From: Desulfobacterales bacterium
GTDB taxonomy: Bacteria; Desulfobacterota; Desulfobacteria; Desulfobacterales; JAHEIW01
Length of the DNA: 64,000 nt
Direction of reading: 5' to 3'
Assembly (NCBI GenBank): GCA_030066985.1
Contig: JASJAN010000035.1
Location: 19,876 to 83,875, forward strand
The first letter of the stretch is position 1; each line of letters begins with the position of its first letter. The notes under the pieces were generated by a model. That model did not search any database and was not told the DNA's origin. It saw nothing but the letters and a program-made list of their open reading frames with translations. The position numbers and the translations under genes were made by a program. Shown piece by piece: positions 8,751 through 16,917 of the stretch.

Positions 8751-8819
8751 AGTCGATTGAACCGCAATACCAATAATATTTTGGCAACTCCTATTCAAAG
8801 GATATAGGCGACAAAACAA

Positions 8820-9320
8820 ATGAACCTGAAATGCCCCAAATGCAACCAGGCGTTACCGGAAGTCAAAACGTTCAAGTATCGTTTTTGCCCGCATTGCGGA
8901 GCCGAAATGGCCCCTGAACCAGAGAAACTCGATGAGGCCTATTTGACCATACCGCCCGATTCACCGTTGCCGCCGGCAGACCAAAAGCCTGATAATGCAA
9001 AGGCCAAAACGGACCATAAATTGGCTGAGGCCGTGCGGTTGGACGATCATACCATTGCGCCGCAACCCATCACCCCTCAAAACCGACCCTCCATCAAACC
9101 GCCGGCTCAACCCCCTCCGTCCAGTTTCTTCCGAACCCCGCCCTCAGAGAATTATCCGCCGCCACCCATACCCACCAAAAAGCAAGTTAAAAAAGCCCAG
9201 CCACCGCCACCAGAACCCTCCCCTAAAAAACCGACAAAAAACCATCAAAAGGTCATTATCGCTATTTTGATTTTACTGGCTTTGGTAATTTTAATATTAG
9301 GTGGGTTGTTTACCTTCTAA
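8820..9320 (+). CDS. Zinc-ribbon, proline-rich protein with C-terminal membrane anchor
   Basis: 166 aa. Two CxxC pairs at 5/8 and 23/26 ('CPKC' and 'CPHCG') make an N-terminal zinc ribbon. Residues 45-140 are Pro/Lys-rich and low in complexity. The end is one membrane helix (about 145-164, 'IIAILILLALVILILGGLF'), so the protein is tail-anchored with the zinc ribbon in the cytoplasm. Such proteins often act as adapters. Last gene of the plus-strand envelope cluster; the gap that follows (9321-9420) holds nothing I recognise. Confidence 0.7.
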   Translation: MNLKCPKCNQALPEVKTFKYRFCPHCGAEMAPEPEKLDEAYLTIPPDSPLPPADQKPDNAKAKTDHKLAEAVRLDDHTIAPQPITPQNRPSIKPPAQPPPSSFFRTPPSENYPPPPIPTKKQVKKAQPPPPEPSPKKPTKNHQKVIIAILILLALVILILGGLFTF

Positions 9321-9420
9321 TATCGTCCTCGTAGCAAAATACGAAACACTGCGGCGAGAAGGATGTGGCAGTTCGGATGGTACATCGCATTCGAATACAG
9401 GCGATTCCGAGGCATAATTT

Positions 9421-9804
9421 TTAAGTTTCACCGATAGTATGATATTCAATGAAGCGATCCAATTTCAGGCGTTGTTCAGATGTTAATTTTCCAAACTTCA
9501 ATCCGATTTGCCGCATTTTGACGCTACTGAAACTGAATTCACTCTTGATTTCAAAATCAGATATTTTTTTAAAGGGCACTCTATCCAGATAAAGCCCCGC
9601 ACGACCCAAAATGATCTTTAGCTCTTTCGCACTTTCAAGCTTCTCATCGCCGTCGATATACCGGAACGAAAGGCCCCGGATACTGATATCTTTAATCTGA
9701 CCCAATCGGCTTTCCTGATCAACCAGGGCCGCAAATGCACCTTCCGCAGCTTTGAACCGTTTTTGCTGTCGCCGCTCCGCTAAGATCTTAACTGCTGGCA
9801 TCAT
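9421..9804 (-). CDS. PilZ-domain protein (c-di-GMP binding type)
   Basis: 127 aa from the ATG at 9804, chosen because GGAG lies five bases before it; GTG 9810 is an in-frame alternative. The N-terminus has 'RRQQKRF' (the RxxxR motif) and about 28 residues later 'DISIRGLSF' (the D/NxSxxG motif), which together contact cyclic di-GMP in PilZ domains. The domain fills the whole protein, so it is a stand-alone PilZ adapter. It is transcribed away from sat. A second PilZ gene lies at 54547. Confidence 0.75.
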   Translation of the reverse strand: MMPAVKILAERRQQKRFKAAEGAFAALVDQESRLGQIKDISIRGLSFRYIDGDEKLESAKELKIILGRAGLYLDRVPFKKISDFEIKSEFSFSSVKMRQIGLKFGKLTSEQRLKLDRFIEYHTIGET

Positions 9805-10026
9805 CAACACTCCGACTTCTGAAAAACAGAGTTTTCGGTTTGCACGCTAATCTATATTTGATGTGGATTCGTCTTGGCCGGTGGGATAAAACGTACCGCT
9901 TTCATTACCCGGGGTAGGCCTCCAAATCAAGCTAAAATTTCATAAATCAACCTTTTTAAGCCTTCAGCCGGCTGCTTTTAAAAAGGTGTCAAAATATCGT
10001 TAATTCTTTGGTTTAAGCGTGGAATT

Positions 10027-10059
10027 CCGCTTGACAAAAGCGGTCAACCCTATTAATCA
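10027..10059 (+). promoter_or_regulatory. Candidate sat promoter with palindrome over -35
   Basis: TTGACA at 10031-10036, 17-base spacer, TAATCA at 10054-10059 (weak -10). The -35 box sits inside the inverted repeat CCGCTT-GACAA-AAGCGG (10027-10043), which could be an operator. The rest of the 9805-10147 gap shows nothing else clear except the leader hairpin. Confidence 0.5.
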
Positions 10060-10083
10060 ATATCCTTTTATACAAAAAAATTA

Positions 10084-10110
10084 AGATCGCTCGCAGAGGC
10101 GAGACGATCT
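10084..10110 (+). promoter_or_regulatory. Hairpin in sat 5' leader
   Basis: AGATCG-CTCGC pairs with GCGAG-A-CGATCT (11 pairs, one bulge) about 37 bases upstream of the sat start codon, before the AAAGGAGA ribosome site. It may stabilise the mRNA. Confidence 0.45.
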
Positions 10111-10147
10111 AAAACTAGCAAATCAGATTGAAAGGAGATGTAAACAA

Positions 10148-11422
10148 ATGGCTAATTTAATTCCACCTCATGGCGGAAAAGGACTGACCTGTTGCCTGCT
10201 CGAGGGCGCTGAGCTGGAAGCTGAAAAGAAAAAGGCTGAGGGCCTTAAGAAGATTTCGGTTTCACCGCGTGAAAAGGGCGATTTGATCATGATGGGTATC
10301 GGCGGATTCAGCCCGCTGACCGGCTTTATGACCAAAGCGGATTGGAAAGGCGTATGTGATAACTTTCTGATGGCTGATGGGACGTTTTGGCCCATCCCGG
10401 TGACCTTATCGGCGTCAAAAGAGGATGCCGAAAGCATCAGTGAGGGTGATGAGATTGCCCTGTATGACGCCGAAGGCGATGAAATCATGGCCACTATGAC
10501 GGTCACCGAAAAATATGAAATGACCGAGGCGGATAAAAAGTTTGAGTGTGAAAAAGTGTATATGGGTGAAGGCACTGCCACAGCTGAAGAGTTTTGGAAA
10601 ATTGCCAAAGACGATCACCCGGGTGTTCAGATGGTTATGGAGCAGAAAGATGTCAACCTTGCCGGACCGGTCAAGGTGCTCACTGAAGCCGAGTATCCCA
10701 CCAAATATGCCGGTGTCTATATGCGGCCGGAAGAATCCCGCAAAATGTTTGAAGAACGCGGTTGGAGTGAAGTGGCTGCATTACAGCTGAGAAACCCCAT
10801 GCATCGTTCCCATGAGTATCTGTGCAAAATCGCCGTTGAGGTTTGCGATGGTGTTTATATCCACTCGCTGGTCGGAAATCTGAAACCGGGTGACATCCCG
10901 GCTGAAGTCCGCGTTAAATGCATCGATACCCTGGTTAAAAATTATTTTGTTGAAGATAAAGTCGTCCAGGGTGGCTATCCGCTGGATATGCGTTACGCCG
11001 GCCCCAGAGAAGGTCTGCTGCACGCGACTTTCCGGCAAAATTATGGGTGCTCCCGCATGATCATCGGCCGCGACCATGCCGGTGTGGGTGATTTCTACGG
11101 TATGTTCGAAGCCCAGACCATTTTTGACAAAATCCCGACTCCGGAAGAAGAAGGCAAAGCGCTGCTTTGCACACCGTTGAAAATCGACTGGACCTTTTAC
11201 TGCTACAAATGCGACGGCATGGCATCATTGCGAACCTGCCCGCATGATAAAGAAGACCGCGTCCTGCTCAGCGGGACCATGCTCAGAAAGATGCTTTCCG
11301 ATGGCGAAGCATTGCCGGATCACTTTGGGCGTGACGAAGTCGTTGAAATTCTGCGTGGATACTACGAAGGCCTGACCGACAAAGTTGAGATCAAGCTGCA
11401 CGGAGCTGCTACCGGAGATTGA
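10148..11422 (+). CDS. sat: Sulfate adenylyltransferase (ATP sulfurylase)
   Basis: 424 aa, the usual length for dissimilatory Sat. It makes adenosine 5'-phosphosulfate and pyrophosphate from ATP and sulfate in the cytoplasm, the first step of sulfate respiration. Seen: the first nucleotide-binding motif '[12 protein letters not shown]' (two His), 'GRDHAGVGD', and a C-terminal '[14 protein letters not shown]' region with Cys/His that fits the metal site found in Sat of sulfate reducers. ATG start follows AAAGGAGATG. It is convergent with qmoC, so it is not in one operon with aprBA-qmoABC, though the five products form one pathway. It has its own terminator. Confidence 0.97.
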   Translation: MANLIPPHGGKGLTCCLLEGAELEAEKKKAEGLKKISVSPREKGDLIMMGIGGFSPLTGFMTKADWKGVCDNFLMADGTFWPIPVTLSASKEDAESISEGDEIALYDAEGDEIMATMTVTEKYEMTEADKKFECEKVYMGEGTATAEEFWKIAKDDHPGVQMVMEQKDVNLAGPVKVLTEAEYPTKYAGVYMRPEESRKMFEERGWSEVAALQLRNPMHRSHEYLCKIAVEVCDGVYIHSLVGNLKPGDIPAEVRVKCIDTLVKNYFVEDKVVQGGYPLDMRYAGPREGLLHATFRQNYGCSRMIIGRDHAGVGDFYGMFEAQTIFDKIPTPEEEGKALLCTPLKIDWTFYCYKCDGMASLRTCPHDKEDRVLLSGTMLRKMLSDGEALPDHFGRDEVVEILRGYYEGLTDKVEIKLHGAATGD

Positions 11423-11451
11423 TTTGATCATCTAAAACACGCGCAGAAATC

Positions 11452-11490
11452 AAAAGGGAGCCGCCGCAAGGCGCGCTCCCTTTTCTTTTA
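11452..11490 (+). terminator. Rho-independent terminator of sat
   Basis: AAAGGGAGC and GCTCCCTTT form a stem around CGCCGCAAGGCGC, followed by TTTCTTTT. Confidence 0.85.
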
Positions 11491-11494
11491 TAGA

Positions 11495-11567
11495 GGTTTC
11501 AGGTGTCAGTGTTCAGGTGTTTGTCCTTCTAAGTGTCCCTGACACCTGACACCCGACACCTGAAACC
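11495..11567. repeat. Class D repeat between the two convergent terminators
   Basis: GGTTTCAGGTGTCAGTG on the left and CACCTGACACCCGACACCTG then AAACC on the right. It lies exactly between the sat and qmoC terminators. Confidence 0.8.
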
Positions 11568-11571
11568 AACA

Positions 11572-11604
11572 AAAAAGGGGATGCTTTACAGCAATCCCCT
11601 TTCA
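11572..11604 (-). terminator. Rho-independent terminator of qmoC
   Basis: On the minus strand GAAAGGGGAT and ATCCCCTTTT pair, followed by a T run (AAAAAA on plus at 11571-11576). Confidence 0.8.
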
Positions 11605-11626
11605 ATTTGTGTTTTAAGCTTATCTC

Positions 11627-12784
11627 TTAGAAGTTTCTTCCAGCGTATTCATTATACGCCATCGCCACCGTCCGGTAAACCAGATGGGCCAGCTTTGAAA
11701 ACGGCAGATAGGCAAACAGGGCCCACACCAAAATCAGATGCACAAAATAAGTGGCAAAGGAAATAAAGGCCCAGTCGGCCAGCCGGGTCAGTTGGGCGCC
11801 CATGCCGGTGACACCCAGCCCAAAGGCAAGGTAAACCAGATACCAATCAAAATATTTGGAAACCTGATCTTTTTTGGCAAGGCGATTTTTGATCAGCAAG
11901 CTGGTTCCGACAATCAGGGCGATACCGCTGATGTTTGCCAGCCATTTGACCGGATTCATCTGGGACCAGGGGCCATGCAGCGGGCCGCTGGGAAGCAAAT
12001 AGGACCCATACATGACGACAAAGAAAATATTGGTCACGATAAACAGCCCGATAAAACCCCATAATGTCAGAAAGTGAGCAATTTCGCGATTCCTATTTTC
12101 AGTACAGTCCGAAAATTTGCGATGGAACAGAATGGTCGGAATAACCTTGATCAACGATTCGATAAATCCGCGAACCTCGATGGTTTCTTTATTGGTTTTA
12201 CCTTCAACCAGCGCATTTTGATGCAAATCACCCAAAAACCGTTTGAGACCCAATGCAAAAACCGCCACGGCAAAAATGGCTGCCGGCAGCATTGTCATGT
12301 CCACCAGCCAGGTTGAGAAAAATTTCCAATGTTTGATGCCTTCGCTCATATCCGGTGTGAAATCCAACAACCCGGTGATGGTACCCACAACCAGGAATAA
12401 AAGTGCGGGAATGGCCAGCAGGATCGGCAGTTTCTTGGGATCTTTCAAGGCTTTGGCAAGTATTTTCGGTTGCGCATACTCCTCGATCGCATAGGATCGC
12501 ACCGCAGCCAGAACATCCGCCGGCTTGGCCTCACGCGGACAACGGGTAGAACAATCGCCACAGTTGTGGCACAACCAGATATCTGAATTGCCCACCAGCT
12601 TGTCTTTTAAGCCCCACGAAGCGGCTATCATTTCTTTGCGGGGAAACGGTTTGTTATCCGGCGAGATGGCGCAGGCCACCGAACAGGTTGCGCATTGATA
12701 GCATTTTTTGAGGTCTTCGCCCCCCAAGGCGCCAACTTCTTTAATAAATTCCAAATCAGGCTCGATAACATAAGGTTCAGCCAT
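11627..12784 (-). CDS. qmoC: QmoC, membrane subunit of quinone-interacting oxidoreductase
   Basis: 385 aa. The N-terminal 110 residues are an HdrC-like ferredoxin with two cysteine clusters ('CYQCATCSVAC' and 'CHNCGDCSTRCP'). Residues about 120-385 are a cytochrome b-like membrane part with six helices and several membrane His that fit heme b ligands. It takes electrons from menaquinol and passes them to QmoAB and AprBA. ATG follows GAGGAGGT. Last gene of the aprBA-qmoABC set, 93 bases after qmoB, with its own terminator. Confidence 0.95.
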   Translation of the reverse strand: MAEPYVIEPDLEFIKEVGALGGEDLKKCYQCATCSVACAISPDNKPFPRKEMIAASWGLKDKLVGNSDIWLCHNCGDCSTRCPREAKPADVLAAVRSYAIEEYAQPKILAKALKDPKKLPILLAIPALLFLVVGTITGLLDFTPDMSEGIKHWKFFSTWLVDMTMLPAAIFAVAVFALGLKRFLGDLHQNALVEGKTNKETIEVRGFIESLIKVIPTILFHRKFSDCTENRNREIAHFLTLWGFIGLFIVTNIFFVVMYGSYLLPSGPLHGPWSQMNPVKWLANISGIALIVGTSLLIKNRLAKKDQVSKYFDWYLVYLAFGLGVTGMGAQLTRLADWAFISFATYFVHLILVWALFAYLPFSKLAHLVYRTVAMAYNEYAGRNF

Positions 12785-12842
12785 ATTCTTACCTCCTCAA
12801 CCAATTGAAAATTGATTGTACCCTATAAAAATTGTTTAAACC

Positions 12843-12863
12843 CGATTGAAGCATTTTCAATCG
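12843..12863 (-). promoter_or_regulatory. Intercistronic hairpin between qmoB and qmoC
   Basis: CGATTGAA and TTCAATCG form an 8-bp stem in the 93-base gap. No T run follows in the transcribed direction, so it is more likely an mRNA-stability or processing element than a terminator. Confidence 0.45.
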
Positions 12864-12877
12864 AACATCATCAAATA

Positions 12878-15214
12878 TTAGAATCCCTTAAAGGGGTTCG
12901 GACCCATTTCCTCAACAGAGGCCACAAAATCATCAATGATCTGCGGAAGCTTGTCATATTCATCGATGGCCACCTGGAATTGGGCCACGCGTTCTTCTTC
13001 AAGCGCCAGGCTCGACAGGGCATCGCCGATTTTCTTCATGCGGATTTCGGCCAACTCACTGCCCTTGACGAAATGACACTGGTAGTCGTCACCGTGTTTG
13101 CAGCCCAGCAGAAACACACCGTCCATACCCTGGGCCAGCGCGTCCTTAATCCAGATCACATTAACCGATCCCAGACACCGTACCGGTATGAAGCGCACAT
13201 CGGCTGAATATGAGAGCCGGTTGAGCGCCGCAATATCCAGGGCCGGGTAAGCATCATTTTCACAGATTAGCCCGAGGATACGCAACGGCGGCTCCTCATA
13301 ATCGTCTTCAGATGGCACGCCAATAGCTTTGACCATCGATCCGATGCTGTCAATGCTGTAATCGGAAAAGTTGATAATGCGCTCCGGGCAGCAGCCCATA
13401 CAGGTGCCGCAGCGACGGCAGCGTGCCGGATTCGGCTTGGGCGTTCCCTTTTCATCGTCATCGATGGCGCCGAAGGGACATTCTTCAGTGCAGCGTTTGC
13501 ACTGGGTGCAGCGCTGAAAGAAAAAGTCGGGAAAGGTCATATCGCCTGATCGCGGATGAACCGAAACACCGCGGTTGACCGATTCCAGACATTGAATCGC
13601 TTTCAAGGCCGCTCCGCTGGCATCCTCTACGGCTTCTTCGGTGGTCATACTGCGCCGAATGGCCCCGGCGGCGTAAATACCGGTTCGCTGCGTTTCGTAA
13701 GGGAAACAGATAAAATTGGAATCCGCATACTCGTCAAAGAGTGCGTTATCACGAAATCCGGGTCCCTGGCGGTAAGCCAGATTGATCACCGGGTCATCGG
13801 CGGTTACCGGAACCATACCGGTTCCCAGCACCACTATATCGGCTTTGACCTGAACCTTTTCACCCAGCAGGGTATTGTCGGCTTCAACAATGAGACCGCC
13901 ACCGTTTTGCGAAACGCTGGTGACCTCTCCTTTGGTTAAAAAGATTCCCGGATCCTGCTGAATGTTTTTGTAAAAGTTTTCCGTCAAACCCACGGCACGC
14001 ATATGCTGGTAAAAGACATAGGATTTGGCGTCTTCATAATCTTCGCGCAGATACTTGGCCTGTTTGAGCGCCACCAGGCTGGTCACCGCACCGGCATAAC
14101 CAAAGTCTTTGTCGTCTCCCTGACCGGGGCTCTGAATGAATACAACGGATTTGGCCTCTTTGCCGTCTGACGGCCGCACAATTTTACCGGCAGCGGCAAT
14201 CTCTTCAAACTGGTGGTTGGTGACCACATCGGCCATCTGGCCATAGCCCAGATGGGCAAATTCATCATCTTCCGGTTCATACGGGCGCCAGCCGGCCGCC
14301 AGAATGACAGCTCCGAATTTTTCGCCATTGGGATCCAGCTGCAAAATGTCCTGCTTGCCCTTGTTGTATTCCATAAAGGCTTCGTGCATTTTTTCGGCAT
14401 CCAGTTCCTGGCCCTTCTCATCGACCTTCATCTCATCCGGCAGGGGGAACGGAACGTCGAATTCGGTCCTATCACCTGGCTTTTTAAGGGTTACTAAAAA
14501 ATCACCCGGTTCCCCGGCGATGCGGCCGACCACGGTCTCGGTTTTGACGGTGATGTTGGCATACTGGCCCAGTTCCTCGATTTTTGATTCGATCGCCGGT
14601 GGGATCAAATTCTCATAGGGATATGCGCCGGGTAGCTGTTTTCGCCAACGGTTGGCATTGCCACCTAAAGACGCTTCTTTCTCAACGATAGTGACCTCAT
14701 ACCCGATTTTGGCGGCATCGATAGCCGCGGAGATGCCCGTTATACCACCGCCGATCACCAGGATCTTTTTATTCAGCGCCTCCAGCAGATAAGGCTCAGG
14801 CAGCTCTATTTTTTCAACCCGCGCCATACCCATCTTTAAATAGTCTTCAGCCAACAGTTGAACGTGATCGACGAAATTTTCATCGTCTTTTTGTTCTTCG
14901 GTGGGAGCCGGATATTTCGATCGCGGATGGGTCCAAACCACCCCTTCTCTGAGGTTGACCCGATCCACGATGCAGCCGTCAAAACGGAAAACATCGTACA
15001 GCACCCGACGGGAACAGGCGGCAATGACCAGCGTGTTGACGCCTTCATCGGCAATATCCTTTTTAAGGAGTTCAACCCCGGTCTGACCGCATAATATCGG
15101 GCAGGTTTTAACCGCGAGACCTTCCTCCTTGGCGACATCGCCCAGCTTTTCAATATCGATGGCGTCTCCGATCCCACAACCTTCGCAGATATATACACCG
15201 TATTTTTTATCCAT
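12878..15214 (-). CDS. qmoB: QmoB, HdrA/MvhD-like flavoprotein subunit
   Basis: 778 aa. Seen in order: an N-terminal segment with 'CEGCGIGD'; an FAD-binding loop ('ILVIGGGITGISAAIDA', near 150); a second Rossmann-like part; two ferredoxin-type clusters ('CTQCKRCTEECP' and 'CRRCGTCMGCCP', near 575-610); and an MvhD-like C-terminal domain with 'CLGSVN' and 'GCKHGDDYQC'. This is the normal QmoB fusion of HdrA with an MvhD-like module. With QmoA it forms the cytoplasmic electron-transfer part between QmoC and AprBA. ATG follows AGGAGGAAAG; 14 bases lie between the qmoA stop and this start. Confidence 0.95.
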   Translation of the reverse strand: MDKKYGVYICEGCGIGDAIDIEKLGDVAKEEGLAVKTCPILCGQTGVELLKKDIADEGVNTLVIAACSRRVLYDVFRFDGCIVDRVNLREGVVWTHPRSKYPAPTEEQKDDENFVDHVQLLAEDYLKMGMARVEKIELPEPYLLEALNKKILVIGGGITGISAAIDAAKIGYEVTIVEKEASLGGNANRWRKQLPGAYPYENLIPPAIESKIEELGQYANITVKTETVVGRIAGEPGDFLVTLKKPGDRTEFDVPFPLPDEMKVDEKGQELDAEKMHEAFMEYNKGKQDILQLDPNGEKFGAVILAAGWRPYEPEDDEFAHLGYGQMADVVTNHQFEEIAAAGKIVRPSDGKEAKSVVFIQSPGQGDDKDFGYAGAVTSLVALKQAKYLREDYEDAKSYVFYQHMRAVGLTENFYKNIQQDPGIFLTKGEVTSVSQNGGGLIVEADNTLLGEKVQVKADIVVLGTGMVPVTADDPVINLAYRQGPGFRDNALFDEYADSNFICFPYETQRTGIYAAGAIRRSMTTEEAVEDASGAALKAIQCLESVNRGVSVHPRSGDMTFPDFFFQRCTQCKRCTEECPFGAIDDDEKGTPKPNPARCRRCGTCMGCCPERIINFSDYSIDSIGSMVKAIGVPSEDDYEEPPLRILGLICENDAYPALDIAALNRLSYSADVRFIPVRCLGSVNVIWIKDALAQGMDGVFLLGCKHGDDYQCHFVKGSELAEIRMKKIGDALSSLALEEERVAQFQVAIDEYDKLPQIIDDFVASVEEMGPNPFKGF

Positions 15215-15228
15215 GTCTAACTTTCCTC

Positions 15229-16506
15229 CTATCTGCTCACCAGGGTTTGAATCGCCTTAAGGGCCATTCCGGTAGCATTTTGGTTGGATGAAACCACGTC
15301 AGCCGGTTTATTGGCGCAGCCAGCTGCAAACATACCGCCCTTTTCGAAATCATTGACGATAAATCCATCATCATTGTAGATTAAATCAGCCGGAAGTTTG
15401 CCAGCGGCCACTGTCGGCTGCATTCCGGTGGCCAGAACGACCATCTCCACTTCCTGATGGACTTTTTCACCAGTTACCGCATTTTCGGCCACTACGGTTA
15501 CATTTTGGTTACCCGCGTCCGCACTGACCTCGGCCACTTTGCCCTTGATCAAAAAGATGTTTTCATCCTCCTTAATCGATTCATAAAAGCGTTCATAACG
15601 ATAACCCGGGGTCCGCAAATCGATATAGAAAATGTATATCTTGGCATCCGGATAGCGCTCGCGCACATAGGTGGCCTGCTTTAAAGATGCCATGCAGCAA
15701 ATATAGGAACAGTAAGGCAGATGATTTTCATCCCGGGAGCCCGCGCACTGGACAAAGGCAACACTTTTGGGCTCTTTGTTGTCCGAGGGGCGCAGAATTT
15801 TGCCCTGGGTGGGCCCGTTAGGCGCGGCCAGCCTTTCCATCATCATATTGGTGACGATGTTCGGATATTCGCCGAAACCCAGATTGTCGATCTGGGCGGC
15901 ATCATAAGGCTGCCAGCCGGTGGACCACACAATGGCGCCGACGTTCAAATTCAGGGTTTTGGCTTCCATTTCAAGATCGATCGCATCATACTTGCAGGCT
16001 TCCTGAACCCGGGCGGCATCGGAGGTGCCGATGATCTCCGGCGCCACCACATACCGGGCCGGAAAGGCCATCTCAAACGGCAAATATGCGCCTTTAATCT
16101 TTTGCATCCCGAAATCGTATTCGCTGTCGATTTCCGCCTGACAGGCTTCGGTACAGGCATTACAGCAGGTACAGTTCTCATTTACATACCGGGGATTGAC
16201 TTTGACGGCCACTTCATAATTGCCCGCATCGCCGGAAACCGATTCGACTTCCGCCAACGTCAAAACCTTGATTCGGGGATTATCTTTAATCCGTCTGTAA
16301 TTAATTTCCAGGCCGCAGGTGGGCGGGCACAACTTGGGAAAATATTGATTCAGCTGTGCGACCCTTCCTCCCAGATACGGATTTTTCTCGACCAGGAACA
16401 CCTCATACCCCACTTCGGCAGCTTCAATTGCCGTGGTCAGACCGCTGATACCGCCGCCAACGACTAATATGCTTCCGCTTGCCGGAGCTGCTTTTTCGTC
16501 AGTCAT
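15229..16506 (-). CDS. qmoA: QmoA, HdrA-like flavoprotein subunit
   Basis: 425 aa. The FAD loop 'ILVVGGGISGLTTAIEA' is near residue 15. The Hdr-like Cys motif 'CTCCNACTEACQ' (near 110) binds an iron-sulfur cluster, and 'CAGSRD' with 'YCSYICC' (near 265-285) matches the conserved HdrA Cys pattern. C-terminal 'FAAGCANKPADV' is typical of this family. The protein works with QmoB on the cytoplasmic face. ATG follows GGAGGGAAG. It is separated from aprA by a 411-base gap with a terminator and a repeat, so it probably has its own promoter. Confidence 0.95.
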   Translation of the reverse strand: MTDEKAAPASGSILVVGGGISGLTTAIEAAEVGYEVFLVEKNPYLGGRVAQLNQYFPKLCPPTCGLEINYRRIKDNPRIKVLTLAEVESVSGDAGNYEVAVKVNPRYVNENCTCCNACTEACQAEIDSEYDFGMQKIKGAYLPFEMAFPARYVVAPEIIGTSDAARVQEACKYDAIDLEMEAKTLNLNVGAIVWSTGWQPYDAAQIDNLGFGEYPNIVTNMMMERLAAPNGPTQGKILRPSDNKEPKSVAFVQCAGSRDENHLPYCSYICCMASLKQATYVRERYPDAKIYIFYIDLRTPGYRYERFYESIKEDENIFLIKGKVAEVSADAGNQNVTVVAENAVTGEKVHQEVEMVVLATGMQPTVAAGKLPADLIYNDDGFIVNDFEKGGMFAAGCANKPADVVSSNQNATGMALKAIQTLVSR

Positions 16507-16541
16507 ACTTCCCTCCGCACTTTTAGTAAAGTTCGATTATG

Positions 16542-16558
16542 TGTGGCAAACCTTCACC
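16542..16558 (-). promoter_or_regulatory. Conserved leader motif upstream of qmoA
   Basis: On the minus strand GGTGAAGGTTTGCCACA. It differs from the motif upstream of aprB (19439-19455) at only two of 17 positions, and both begin 36 bases from the start codon. Likely a shared protein-binding or RNA element for the sulfate reduction genes. Confidence 0.6.
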
Positions 16559-16605
16559 ACATAAACTCCAATTTCTTCTCTGTGTGTCCCAATTTGATGT
16601 TAACT

Positions 16606-16760
16606 TTCAGGTGTCAGGTGTCAGGTATCAGTCTTCAGAAGACAGAGGTCAGACGACAGAAGACAGATTGAAAAATTTGTAATGGAGACGCTTTATCTGT
16701 CCTCTGTTTTCTGTTCTCCGACATCTGTTCACTGACACCTGACACCTGAACACTGAAACC
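16606..16760. repeat. Class D repeat in the 411-bp qmoA-aprA gap
   Basis: The left arm carries TTTCAGGTGTCAGGTGTCAGG followed by AGACAGAGGTCAGACGACAG; the right arm carries CTGTCCTCTG and CACTGACACCTGACACCTG. Two nested inverted repeats of different words are combined here. Confidence 0.8.
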
Positions 16761-16829
16761 TATTAATGAAGTGTGAAGTAAAGAGAAATGCTGTCAGCCT
16801 CTCGCATTGCATTAATGCCACACGAGCGC

Positions 16830-16869
16830 CAACAACAAAAACCTCCAGGTGTCAGATGACACCTGGAGG
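16830..16869 (-). terminator. Terminator of aprBA built from the class D motif
   Basis: Perfect 13-bp stem CCTCCAGGTGTCA / TGACACCTGGAGG (16842-16854 and 16857-16869) with a 2-base gap between the arms; the minus-strand product then reads TTTTTGTTGTTG. The stem contains the same AGGTGTCA word as the intergenic repeats. Confidence 0.75.
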
Positions 16870-16917
16870 CATCTGTTGGTTAATTATTATTGATTCGTCT
16901 ACTTCTGAGCTGATCCA

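Noticed and set aside
15721..16467. Long plus-strand frame opposite qmoA
   Set aside because: Antisense shadow of a certain qmoA gene, with no domain or ribosome site.
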